Assembly: GCA_036403815.1 (NCBI GenBank)
Contig: DASWQH010000010.1
Span: 22,025 to 86,024, forward strand
Direction: 5' to 3'
Source of the DNA: JACVRN01 sp036403815
GTDB lineage: Bacteria > Acidobacteriota > Blastocatellia > Pyrinomonadales > Pyrinomonadaceae
Length of the DNA stretch: 64,000 bases
Part shown: piece after piece, positions 27,353-36,500 of the stretch
Position numbering within the stretch: position 1 is the stretch's first letter
Layout of the letters: each line of letters starts with the position of its first letter
The notes under the pieces: generated by a model
The model's input: the letters and a program-made list of their open reading frames with translations, nothing else
The model's database searches: none
Told to the model about the DNA's origin: nothing
Made by a program: the position numbers and the translations under genes

Positions 27353-29619
27353 ATTCAAAAAGAGAATTGAACATCACAGTCTTCTATGTTGGCACGAGTC
27401 TTCTTGCGCCGCTCAGGCAGGCCGAGCGGGAGATTAATCGTGGCTACAAGCTAGACCTGCATGTTGCGGCGTATAACTTTGGTGCGAGTTTGACGGAAGA
27501 CGAGTGGCTGGATGTCGAGCGGGACATGAGCCGGGCAGATGTTATTTTCGTTATACATGTGATGGATGGCGAGAACGCTTCAAGACTTCTTATTGAGCTT
27601 GAGAAATACAAGAAGCGCCCTGCTGCCGTCATTGTCATCAACTGTATGCCCGAACTGATGCGACGTACGAGGATGGGGCGTCTGGACTTCGGGCAGATGT
27701 TCAGGGTCGCCAATAATCAGGATAGTAATGATGGAAGTGTAGAGAGGCGAACGAGAGGTCTGGCGGCGAGAGTGGGCGCGTGGATGGGCGAACAGGCGCG
27801 TTCGCATGCTAAGAAGCGGTCGCGCGGTAGTCATACACAATATCTTAAGCTGGTTGATCGTCTGCCGGGTCTTTTACGCTTAGTCCCGAATGCCGGGAAG
27901 CTGCGCGACATCAAACATTACCTGTATCTCTTCTGTTACTTCTTACAGCCGACGCCTTCCAATATTCGCTCTATGCTGCTCTACGCCCTCAAGCATTACG
28001 TGACGGACGCGCGGTTGCAGAGTATAGATATCAAAGTCCCTCCGCCGGAGACTGTCCCGTCAGTGGCGATTTATCATCCGGACGCTCCAGCGCTTTTTGA
28101 ATCCTTTGCGGCTTACAGAAAATGGTACGCGCGTCGCACGACGAAGAAAGATTCAAAGACGCTACAGCCTGAAGAGACCATAGGCTTATTGCTCATGCGC
28201 CCGCAGATAGTGAGCGGCGCTCGCTCTCATTATGACCATCTAATTCGCGCCATCGAAGCAGAGGGGCTTGCAGTCATCCCCGTCCTGTCAACGCTGATGG
28301 ATAACCGCGAGGCGTGTGAAAAATATTTTGTAGAAGACGAGAAGGAGAAGGGAAAAGGAAGAAAGGAATCGGATGCAGGCTATGTAGATAATACTGCGAA
28401 GCGTGCGCGCGTGAGCCAGATAATTTCGCTGACGGGGTTTAGCTTCGTCGGCGGCCCGGCGATGAATGATAGCGAAGCGGCGGCGCGTTACCTGCGCGAG
28501 CTGAATCTTCCTTTGCGCTCCGTCGTCAGTCTGGACACGCAGACGATTGACACGTGGCGCGAATCCGGAGTCGGCCTGAATCCGGTACAGGCTGGAATGC
28601 AGGTCGCTATTCCTGAGCTGGACGGTGCGACAGAGCCTTTTGTGTTTGGTGGGATACCGGCGGGCGGGTGCGCGCCCGTGCCGCTCGAAGAGCGCTGCGA
28701 GAGGCTTGCGAAGCGCATACGGCGTTGGAATCGTTTGCAGCGTTCAGAGCGCGCGACGCTTCGGCTGGCAATGGTCGTTTATTGTTTCCCACCCAATAAG
28801 GGAAACATAGGCACGGCTGCCGAGCTGGATGTTTTCGAGAGCGTGTGGCAGATGCTAGGGCGCTTACGTCAGGAAGGCTACGCGGTCGAAGTCCCGACTT
28901 CTGCCGATGAGGTGCGCGAACGGCTTCTCGATGGCAACTCGGAAAGCTTCGGAGGATGCGCGAACGTTGCGTATCGCATGAGAGTGGACGAGTACATGCG
29001 GCTCTGTCCTCATGTAGAAGAGATAGAAAAGGAGTGGGGCGCTGCGCCGGGCGAGATCAATTCGTTCGGTGACCAGTTGTTGATTCAGGGCGCTCATTTC
29101 GGAAACGTCTTCGTCGGCGTGCAGCCCAGCTTCGGCTATGAGGGGGATCCGATGCGCCTGTTGATGGCGCAATCGGGAGCGCCGCATCACGGCTTCATGG
29201 CCTTTTACACCTACATGGAAAAAGTCTTTCGCGCCGATGCCCTCCTTCACATTGGCACACACGGCGCTATGGAATTCATGCCCGGCAAACAGGTGGGGCT
29301 GTCGGAGTCATGCTGGCCTGATCGTTTGACGAATGAGCTGCCCAATATATACATCTACAGCGTCAACAATCCGTCGGAAGGCACAATCGCCAAACGCCGC
29401 TCCTACGCAGAGCTTGTCTCCTACCTGACGCCGCCGATTGAGAACGCAGGACTCTACAAAGACCTCGCCGCGCTCAAAGAATTACTGACCGCCTATCGCT
29501 ACACACAGGATGAGCAGGAGCGCGCGCAACTCTATACTTCCATAGAAGAAATAGCGGGCGGGCTGAGCTTTGCGCCTGAGAAGCAGTTTGAAAAATCAGC
29601 TTCATCTTCAGTCCCGTAG
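27349..29619 (+). CDS. bchH: N-terminal half of magnesium-chelatase-type H subunit
   Basis: 756 residues matching the first part of BchH/ChlH. The N-terminal domain (LNITVFYVGTSLLAPLRQAE, DVIFVIHVMDGENASRLL) leads into the conserved core GNIGTAAELDVFESVWQML, VGVQPSFGYEGDPMRLLM, GAPHHGFMAFYTYMEKVF and HIGTHGAMEFMPGKQVGLS near residue 634. EFMPGKQVG is the BchH form; CobN usually has EWLPGK. It ends soon after NNPSEGTIAKRRSYAELVSYL plus about 70 residues, where a normal protein would continue into the C-terminal half. The last codons and TAG stop (GTC CCG TAG) lie within the adjoining palindromic repeat. A charged insert (EDEKEKGKGRKESDAGYVDN) is present near 330-345. Confidence 0.9.
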   Translation: MNSKRELNITVFYVGTSLLAPLRQAEREINRGYKLDLHVAAYNFGASLTEDEWLDVERDMSRADVIFVIHVMDGENASRLLIELEKYKKRPAAVIVINCMPELMRRTRMGRLDFGQMFRVANNQDSNDGSVERRTRGLAARVGAWMGEQARSHAKKRSRGSHTQYLKLVDRLPGLLRLVPNAGKLRDIKHYLYLFCYFLQPTPSNIRSMLLYALKHYVTDARLQSIDIKVPPPETVPSVAIYHPDAPALFESFAAYRKWYARRTTKKDSKTLQPEETIGLLLMRPQIVSGARSHYDHLIRAIEAEGLAVIPVLSTLMDNREACEKYFVEDEKEKGKGRKESDAGYVDNTAKRARVSQIISLTGFSFVGGPAMNDSEAAARYLRELNLPLRSVVSLDTQTIDTWRESGVGLNPVQAGMQVAIPELDGATEPFVFGGIPAGGCAPVPLEERCERLAKRIRRWNRLQRSERATLRLAMVVYCFPPNKGNIGTAAELDVFESVWQMLGRLRQEGYAVEVPTSADEVRERLLDGNSESFGGCANVAYRMRVDEYMRLCPHVEEIEKEWGAAPGEINSFGDQLLIQGAHFGNVFVGVQPSFGYEGDPMRLLMAQSGAPHHGFMAFYTYMEKVFRADALLHIGTHGAMEFMPGKQVGLSESCWPDRLTNELPNIYIYSVNNPSEGTIAKRRSYAELVSYLTPPIENAGLYKDLAALKELLTAYRYTQDEQERAQLYTSIEEIAGGLSFAPEKQFEKSASSSVP

Positions 29620-29796
29620 GGACGATTGATAATAGCCCAGCGCTTTAGCGCTGGGAATAAGTTGAAGAAAGTATTGAGTCCCGTAGGGACGATTGAAGCA
29701 AATGTTCAGTCGTCCCTACGGGACTCTACTCGTTTTCTCGGCAACGTATCCCCAGTGATAAATCACTGGGCTATTTTCAATCGTCCCTACGGGACT
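29610..29796. repeat. Nested inverted repeat, family 1 copy b
   Basis: About 187 bases: A (GTCCCGTAGGGACGATTGA), B (AGCCCAGCGCTTTAGCGCTG), inner A pair, reverse B (CCCAGTGATAAATCACTGGG) and reverse A. It fills the gap between convergent genes and supplies the stop codon of the H-subunit N-half gene (TAG, 29617-29619). Confidence 0.9.
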
Positions 29797-29810
29797 TTTC
29801 AATCAGTTTT

Positions 29811-30074
29811 TTAAGAAGGGTTAGCGCTGCTCCGCAGGATTCTGCGTTTGAACTCGTCGGCGGTGAGGCGGTATTTGAAGGCTTTGTGGCCGTCGATGGT
29901 GATGACGGGAATCTCTAAATTGTAGCGCTCGTAGGCTTGCGCGTCCTGCTCTATATTGACCTCTTCAAAGGTATACTCGTCCGGGATTCCGGCGGCGAGC
30001 ATTTCGCCCTTAGCCTCTTCGCAGAGGTGACAGCCGGGCTTTGTGTAGAGCGTGACGTGTGGTTTGGTGGGCAT
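29811..30074 (-). CDS. Glutaredoxin-like protein (DUF836 type)
   Basis: 87 residues with a thioredoxin fold: strand VTLYTKPGCHLCEEA containing the CxxC pair Cys15/Cys18, then FEEVNIEQD, and the cis-Pro strand LEIPVITIDGHKAF. Size and pattern match the small glutaredoxin-like DUF836 family. Likely a cytoplasmic thiol-disulfide reductase. It converges on the chelatase operon across the repeat at 29610-29796. Confidence 0.88.
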   Translation of the reverse strand: MPTKPHVTLYTKPGCHLCEEAKGEMLAAGIPDEYTFEEVNIEQDAQAYERYNLEIPVITIDGHKAFKYRLTADEFKRRILRSSANPS

Positions 30075-30406
30075 GGCCTAGCTAAAGCGCCGAGGGGAAC
30101 AATCTGTTTAAAGGTCTGTGAAAGTGTGGCATTATGACCTCATCGTAAAAAATAAAACTTGCCTCAATTTTGCAAAAAGGAGTATAAATAGCAGCACCGA
30201 GCCATTATAATCATTTTTCGGGCGCGGCGCTCTTCATGACAATGCTTATCAACCAAGGGTCTTATCGCAGAGAGTAATTCCTGTGCAGGGATTTCTATAA
30301 TCTCTCTCTCGGTGTGCTCTTAAAGTCGCGGTCTATCACAGGGGTAGACCTCTGTGTAAACCGCCAGCCATTTCGCAAGGTTCGCCAGAAGGGAAGGAAT
30401 TGCGGC
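30075..30406. other. Intergenic stretch upstream of respiratory cluster
   Basis: Separates the glutaredoxin-like gene from the Rieske gene (divergent). A sigma-70-like TTGCCT (30159-30164) with TATAAA (30183-30188), spacing 18, could drive the respiratory genes. A second TATAAT is at 30206-30211. No gene or repeat is seen. Confidence 0.4.
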
Positions 30407-31264
30407 GTGGAAGAGAACTCCAACCGATCACCCGAAGACACTGCGGATGCACCGCAGGCGGGCGAAAGTGTGAAAGAGAGTGCGCCAGCGAAGGCCGCTT
30501 CTCCCAAGCCTCCTGCGCCTGCGCCAGATGCCACGCAACCCGTAACGGATGCGGCTCAAGCGTCGCCGAAGCCTTCGCCTACAGGCGAGACGCCACCGGC
30601 CTCTGCAACGCCAGCGCCAAGACCGCCTGCCAGAGAAGTTCCGGCTGGTACGAAGCCCGCCGCGACCAAAGCGCCCGGCGCTGCCAAGGCCGGAGCAACT
30701 CCAACCACTACGGTCGCCAAGGGCGTTTCAAAGCCTGCTGCCAAGCCTGCGGTCGGCGCTGTTGTCGAAACCACACCCGACCAGCCCGTGAACAAGATGA
30801 GGCGTCTCATCGTCTGGTCTTCAATCACAGGATTCCTTGTGACGAGCTTTCTGATGTTCGTGCGCTTCTTCCTGCCGCGCGCCATCTTCGAGCCTTCGAC
30901 GGTTTTCCGCATAGGCTATCCTTCGGACTACGGCCTCGGCGTAGATACCAAGTGGCAGCAGCAGCATCGCATCTGGGTTGATAAAACATCGGACAGGCTT
31001 TTCGTCATCTACGCGCGCTGCACACACCTGGGCTGCACGCCCGACTGGAAGTCCAGCGAGAACAAGTTCAAGTGTCCCTGTCACGGCAGCGGCTACGACA
31101 GCGAAGGCATTAACTTTGAAGGCCCCGCGCCGAGACCTATGGATAGAGCGCACGTTTCACTCGACGCCGAAGGTCAGATAGTGGTGGACACTAACCGTCT
31201 TTACAAATGGCCCAAGGGGGAGACCGGCGAGTTTAACGAAGAAGGTTCGTACTTAAACCTGTAA
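30407..31264 (+). CDS. Rieske iron-sulfur protein of a bc-type complex
   Basis: 285 residues from the GTG at 30407, chosen because AAGGA stands 8 bases before it; upstream GTG codons have none. An N-terminal ~120-residue linker very rich in Pro, Ala, Lys and Thr precedes one helix (LIVWSSITGFLVTSFLMFVRFF). The Rieske domain follows, with cluster boxes CTHLGCTPDW and CPCHGSGYDSEG supplying two Cys and two His to the 2Fe-2S cluster and the disulfide Cys pair. It accepts the first electron from quinol in a bc-type complex. The cytosolic linker is unusually long. It is first in a run with split cytochrome b and a multiheme cytochrome c. Confidence 0.94.
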   Translation: MEENSNRSPEDTADAPQAGESVKESAPAKAASPKPPAPAPDATQPVTDAAQASPKPSPTGETPPASATPAPRPPAREVPAGTKPAATKAPGAAKAGATPTTTVAKGVSKPAAKPAVGAVVETTPDQPVNKMRRLIVWSSITGFLVTSFLMFVRFFLPRAIFEPSTVFRIGYPSDYGLGVDTKWQQQHRIWVDKTSDRLFVIYARCTHLGCTPDWKSSENKFKCPCHGSGYDSEGINFEGPAPRPMDRAHVSLDAEGQIVVDTNRLYKWPKGETGEFNEEGSYLNL

Positions 31265-31267
31265 GAC

Positions 31268-31373
31268 GATTTTGGACTTTAGATTTTGGATTTCGGATTG
31301 GAGCGGCAACAAGTCTTGAATAGCTTCAATCCCGTGTTGTTAATCCAAATTCTAAAATCCAAAATCCAAAATT
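31268..31373. repeat. Inverted tandem-word element, TTTGGATT type, copy 1
   Basis: Left array (31268-31299) of TTTTGGATTT-like words and right array (31342-31373) of the complement AATCCAAAAT. They enclose a 42-base loop containing TTGAATAGCTTCAATCCCG. It ends 17 bases before the cytochrome b start. A second copy with the same loop core stands before the oxidase subunit I gene. Confidence 0.85.
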
Positions 31374-31389
31374 GAATCGGGGTGCGTTT

Positions 31390-32406
31390 ATGGAGCCTGA
31401 AGGTTCTGATCCGAAGGGGACGAAGCAGGAGGAGACCGGAGCAAGCACGAGCCTGACGGAGCGTGTGCGCCAGGAGAGCCTTGCGATTAAAGAGCAGGCG
31501 ACCGAGGAGATTAAAAATCTTCGTGACCCGCGCGATACGCAGCTCTGGAAATCAATCTTTCGCGTCTCGCACGACCGCTCCGACCCGCGCAATCGAAGCC
31601 TCGCGATTCTCTCGAACGTCTTCCTGCATCTTCATCCGGCAAAGATAAATCGTGACGCCGTGCGCTATAACTTTACGTGGGGCATGGGCGGCATCACCTT
31701 CTATCTTTTCATCGTCCTGACCTTCACGGGCGTGCTCCTGATGTTCTACTACCATCCGACGAAGGTGCAGGCTTTCCGCGACATCCTTTATCTGGAGCAC
31801 GACGTTCCGTTCGGCAAGCTTCTACGGAACATGCATCGCTGGGCTGCGCACCTGATGATTATTACTACGTGGCTGCACATGTTCCGCGTCGTGCTGACTG
31901 GATCGTACAAGCGCCCCCGCGAATTTAACTGGTGTGTCGGCATAGTGCTGCTTGTGCTGACGATGCTCCTTTCTTTTACAGGTTACCTACTGCCGGACGA
32001 TCAGCTTGGCTTCTGGGCGGTAACGGTCGGGACGAACATGGCGCGTGCCACACCCATGCTCGGCAGCGAAGGCCCGTTCGGCCCGCAGCTTGGCATGACC
32101 CCGTTTAATGACGTGCGCTTCGGTCTGCTGGGCGGCTCGGTCGTGGACGCGAACGCCTTGCTGCGCTCTTACATCTGGCACTGCATAGGTATTCCTCTGG
32201 TCGCGTCAATCTTCATGGCCGTACACTTCTGGCGCATCAGGAAGGACGGTGGCATTTCGGGGCCTGCGCCCGTCCAGCTTGAGTCCGAGATGAAGCCTGT
32301 GAAGAAGCCTTCGGTGCTGGCGACCATGATGGACAATGGCTCGAAGCCGCAGGTGACTGGCAGTACGAAGCCTAAAGAAGAGAAGAGTGTCAACCCCGTG
32401 AGTTGA
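31390..32406 (+). CDS. Cytochrome b, N-terminal (b6-like) subunit
   Basis: 338 residues from the ATG at 31390 (CGGGG upstream); a TTG at 31372 inside the repeat is less likely. An N-terminal charged extension of about 80 residues precedes four helices of the cytochrome b heme core. Heme-ligand His pairs are in HRWAAHLMIITTWLHMFR (helix B) and in WHCIGIPLVASIFMAVHFWR (helix D). The quinone-site helix CD region (ARATPMLGSEGPFGPQ) lies between. A C-terminal tail of about 55 residues is Lys/Pro-rich. As in b6f and several bacterial complexes, cytochrome b is split, and the rest is encoded by the next gene 25 bases on. Confidence 0.93.
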   Translation: MEPEGSDPKGTKQEETGASTSLTERVRQESLAIKEQATEEIKNLRDPRDTQLWKSIFRVSHDRSDPRNRSLAILSNVFLHLHPAKINRDAVRYNFTWGMGGITFYLFIVLTFTGVLLMFYYHPTKVQAFRDILYLEHDVPFGKLLRNMHRWAAHLMIITTWLHMFRVVLTGSYKRPREFNWCVGIVLLVLTMLLSFTGYLLPDDQLGFWAVTVGTNMARATPMLGSEGPFGPQLGMTPFNDVRFGLLGGSVVDANALLRSYIWHCIGIPLVASIFMAVHFWRIRKDGGISGPAPVQLESEMKPVKKPSVLATMMDNGSKPQVTGSTKPKEEKSVNPVS

Positions 32407-32431
32407 CCTGAACCTTGGAGAGAAGTCTGAG

Positions 32432-33571
32432 ATGGCAACAGAGATTGCAGGTCGCAGGTTCAAGCTCGGCTTGGGACATATTATCTTAATAGCGCTGACC
32501 GTCTTAGCTGTTCTGTACGGCCTCTTCTTTGTAGAGGATTGGCACCAACTGGGAAAGATTGCCAGCGCGCCGGACAACATCCCGATTGTCGGGCTGCTGT
32601 TGATTGTGCCTTTCTTTACATGGCTCGGAATCCGCCAGGCGCGTGATAATGACCGGCTGATTGAGCAACTGGAAAAAGACCCGCAGCTTGCCAAGACGCA
32701 TCATCGCAAAGTCCTGCCGTGGCGTCCCGGCTGGGCGCGCGAGCTTCACGTCTGGCCTTATCTAGTCCGCATTGAATTCCTGGCCGCCGTGATTGTGACC
32801 GTCATTCTCTTCGTCTGGTCAATCACGCTGGACGCTCCACTGGAAGAGCCTGCGAATCCGAACCTGACGATGAACCCTTCGAAAGCGCCTTGGTACTTCC
32901 TTGGCCTTCAGGAGATGCTCGTCTATTTCGACCCGTGGATTGCGGGCGTGGTGATGCCCACGCTTTTAATTGTAGGGCTGATGGTCTTTCCTTACGTTGA
33001 TGCAAACCCGCTCGGCAACGGCTACTACAGCCTGAAGCACAGGCGCTTCGCCGTGGGGATGTTCGCGTGGGGATTCTTCATGTGGATCATCCTCATCATC
33101 ATAGGCACGTTCATACGCGGCCCCGGCTGGATTTGGTTCTGGCCGGGTCAGAACTGGGATCACAACGCCGTCGTCTTCGATAAAAACAGAGACCTTCATG
33201 AGATCATAGCGGGCTGGTGGCCTGCCGGGTTAGGGTGGCTGAATTCGTATCCGGGCAAGGCCATCTTCGGCGCGCTCATCGTCGGAGGATTCTTTCTAGT
33301 CGGAGGACTGTTTTTTCACTGGCTGATGTTATGGAAGCCTGTCAGGTTCAGCCGTATTGACCCCTCGCTTCCGATTCACAAACGAATCTGGCGATGGCTG
33401 ACTACCTGGGATGAGCTTGAGAAAAAGATTCTGGCGCGCACGAGTCTGCTGCAATATATGACGTTCCAGTTCTTCGCCATCTCTGTGCTTTTAGCTTTTC
33501 CCATCAAGCTCATCTTGAGGCTGGTGTTTACAATCAAGTACGTGTGGGTTACACCGTGGTTCAATGTTTGA
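32432..33571 (+). CDS. Cytochrome b, C-terminal (subunit IV-like) part
   Basis: 379 residues with about seven hydrophobic helices, more than the three of b6f subunit IV. Two N-terminal helices (LGHIILIALTVLAVLYGLFF, IPIVGLLLIVPFFTWLGI) precede the canonical part. NPSKAPWYFLGLQEMLVYF holds the quinol-oxidation loop, with APWY where most cytochromes b have PEWY. The ionisable Glu of that loop is therefore missing. PWIAGVVMPTLLIVGLMVFPYVD follows, then further helices. It completes the membrane core with the preceding b6-like subunit. Confidence 0.9.
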   Translation: MATEIAGRRFKLGLGHIILIALTVLAVLYGLFFVEDWHQLGKIASAPDNIPIVGLLLIVPFFTWLGIRQARDNDRLIEQLEKDPQLAKTHHRKVLPWRPGWARELHVWPYLVRIEFLAAVIVTVILFVWSITLDAPLEEPANPNLTMNPSKAPWYFLGLQEMLVYFDPWIAGVVMPTLLIVGLMVFPYVDANPLGNGYYSLKHRRFAVGMFAWGFFMWIILIIIGTFIRGPGWIWFWPGQNWDHNAVVFDKNRDLHEIIAGWWPAGLGWLNSYPGKAIFGALIVGGFFLVGGLFFHWLMLWKPVRFSRIDPSLPIHKRIWRWLTTWDELEKKILARTSLLQYMTFQFFAISVLLAFPIKLILRLVFTIKYVWVTPWFNV

Positions 33572-33594
33572 AGTCTCCTTTCAGGCGGAGGTAA

Positions 33595-36500
33595 GTGAAT
33601 CTAGTGGCTGAAACTCCTGAGTCCGACAAACTGGTCAAGAAAGAGACCGAAGCCCCGCAGGCTGATCCCATTACAAGGCGCACGACGAGCAGCATCCTGC
33701 TTATCTCGTCGCTTCTGATGATGGCTGTGCTCGGATGGGCACTCTACGATGAAGCGTATTCGCAGCGCCCGTGGAAGGGTATGCAGCGCGAGTTCGTCGC
33801 GCGCTACGAGCGTTATCTGAAGAGCATACGCACGAAAGCCAGGACGAGCGAGAAGGATGTAAAAGAGTCCGGGGAGTACCAGCAACTGGATGCAGAGGCA
33901 AAAGCGGCGCGTGAGAAAGTTGACCCGCGCCTGAAGGAGGTTGATAAGGAAGTCGCATCCGTTCAGGATCAGATAAACGCCATCACCGACCCTTATCAGG
34001 ATGCTCGCGGAAGAATCACAGTCATCACCTATAACGCAGAGGTCGCGGGCACACCTGCGAAAAAACAGAAGTTCCTGCAACAGGTCGAGCAGAAGAAGCG
34101 TGAGACCATCAAGGTTCAGATGCCTGCCGACGGCACCGGAAAGAAAACCACACAGAATTTCAATTACACAACCTTAGAAAATAAGTACAACGAATTGCGA
34201 GAGACAAAGGCGCGCCTTCTTACGGAGAAGGGCGAGCTTCTTAAAGAATCTACCGAGCTAGCCAAAAAGCGCGACGATTATTTGAAGAACCAGATGACGG
34301 GACTGCGCCCGGATCAGATCAAAGGTCTCCTCAGTAAGACGGAGCACTTCGACTATTCCATGCGGCAGATCAATGTGCTGGAATCAAATATCGTTGACCG
34401 CTGCGAGACCTGTCACTTAGGTATACGCGAGCCGCTGCCTCTGACGCCCACGAACATGAGGCCGAATGGCAAGAACAGGAAGCCGGATGCTTTAGCGCGT
34501 GCCTTCGTCAGCCACCCCAGCAAAGAGCTTCTGGATATACACAACCCTGACCGCTTCGGTTGCTCAAGCTGTCACTGGGGCAATGGCCGCGCGACGACCA
34601 GTGTTGAGAAGGGGCACGGGGACAACCCGTTCTGGCTGCACCCTCTGTTCGAGAAAGAGAACATGCAGGCGGGCTGCCAGCAATGTCACGCAGGCGACCG
34701 CGTGACACAGGGCGCGGATACCTTGAACCTCGGCAGAGATTTATTTCAGCAGCGCGGCTGCGTCGGCTGTCATCGCTACGAAGGCTTTGACCGTGAAGCC
34801 GATGCGCTTTCGGGAACGCGGCAGACTATCACGCAGTTGGAAGAGCAGATTACAAACAACGACCGCGATGCCCGAATAGCGGCTGCGTCGGCTGGCAATG
34901 CCCGTAGCGATGCCGAAGCACAGCAGCTTCAGGCTCGCGCCGAATCTTTGCGCGTCACCAATAGCCAGATTGCAGCGCACATTGACCAACTGAATATTCA
35001 GTCGCGTTATCTCTTGCAAGACCAGAAGAAGGTCGGGCCGAATCTGAAGGACGTAAGGTTGAAGCTCAGGAAAGAGTGGATACCCTTCTGGCTGCATGAC
35101 CCGCAGGGCTTTCGTCCCGGCACGAAGATGCCTACCTTCTGGCGCATTGACGGCCAGGGGAATCAGAGAGGCGACGACAACAAGCGCGAGGACGATGAGC
35201 TTAAAGCCATCGCAGCCTTCCTCTGGCAAAACTCTTTTGACGGGCGGTTGCCTCAGCAGCAGACAAGCAACGGCGCAAACGGCAAAGAATTGTTCGAGAC
35301 GAAGGGCTGCATGGCCTGCCATTCCATTGGCGAAGGCGATCAGCAAACGGGCGGCACGTTCGCCGCTAATCTGACGCGCGTCGGCGATAAGGCGAACTTC
35401 GAGTACATAGCTCACTGGATTTACAACCCGCGCGAGCGTTATGCGCCCTACTGCCCTAAAGAGAAGAGAGATTTAACGCGCGAGGATTACGAGAAGAAGG
35501 GCTTGCCTTACGTCTTCGATGCAGACCACTCCAAGTGCCCGAATGACGGCGCTGAGCTTCAAATCCAGAACATGACGGTGATGCCGAATTTCCGTCTCAC
35601 CGAAGCAGAGGCGCGCGACATAGCCACCTATCTCTTCTCGCTCGGCAAGGGCGCAAACTACTCGGACGCCTCTTTCATGGACGACCCCAATTTGAAGGAG
35701 CAGGGGCGCACGCTCGTCAAGCAATACGGCTGCGCTGGTTGTCATGAGATAAAGGGACTCGAAGACGAGCAGCGCATCGGCAAGGAGTTGACAACCGAGG
35801 GCGCAACGCCCATAGAGCGTCTGGATTTCGCCATGCTCACGCAGGATGCAGAGTACGGGCGCGACCGTTCCAAGCTCTATCCGCAAGGTAAGGAGTGGTA
35901 CAACCACAAGGGCTTCTTTGACCATAAGCTCAACGACCCGGCGGTCTACGACATGGGCAAAGAGAAGGAGCCGAAGGATCGCTTACGAATGCCCAAGCCC
36001 TACCTGACGCCTGAGTGGCGCAATGCGCTGGTCACCTTCCTGCGTGGAAGCGTCGGCGCTGAGGGCGCAAACGTACCCTCGTCGCTCTTCTACAATCCTG
36101 CAAATCGAGCGCGTGATATACAGGAGGGCTGGTGGGTCGTCAAGAAATATAACTGCATGGGCTGTCACAATCTGCAAGTCGGGCAGAAGTCTGTCTTGAG
36201 TAACTTACCGCTCTATCAGAATGCGGACTGGCGCTCGCAACTACCGCCGCAACTGACGAGCGAAGGTGCGCGTGTTGACCCTGACTGGCTCTTAAGTTTC
36301 CTGCGCGACCCGTCACTCAGTACTCAGACAGGATTGGCCGAGCCGGGACGTTCCGACAAGACGGTTGGAAGCACTCCGCAGCGCGCGAACGAGACCCGGT
36401 TCCCGACCGCCTCCAACAACAGTAACCAGAAGAGCGGGAACGCTAATGCAGGGCAGAGCGCGCAGGCCGGGAATAAGCAGACGAATGCCAATCAGGGCGG

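Noticed and set aside
23466..29619. Photosynthesis gene cluster
   Set aside because: Only chelatase genes are present; no reaction-centre, antenna or later bacteriochlorophyll genes are visible, so phototrophy is not claimed.
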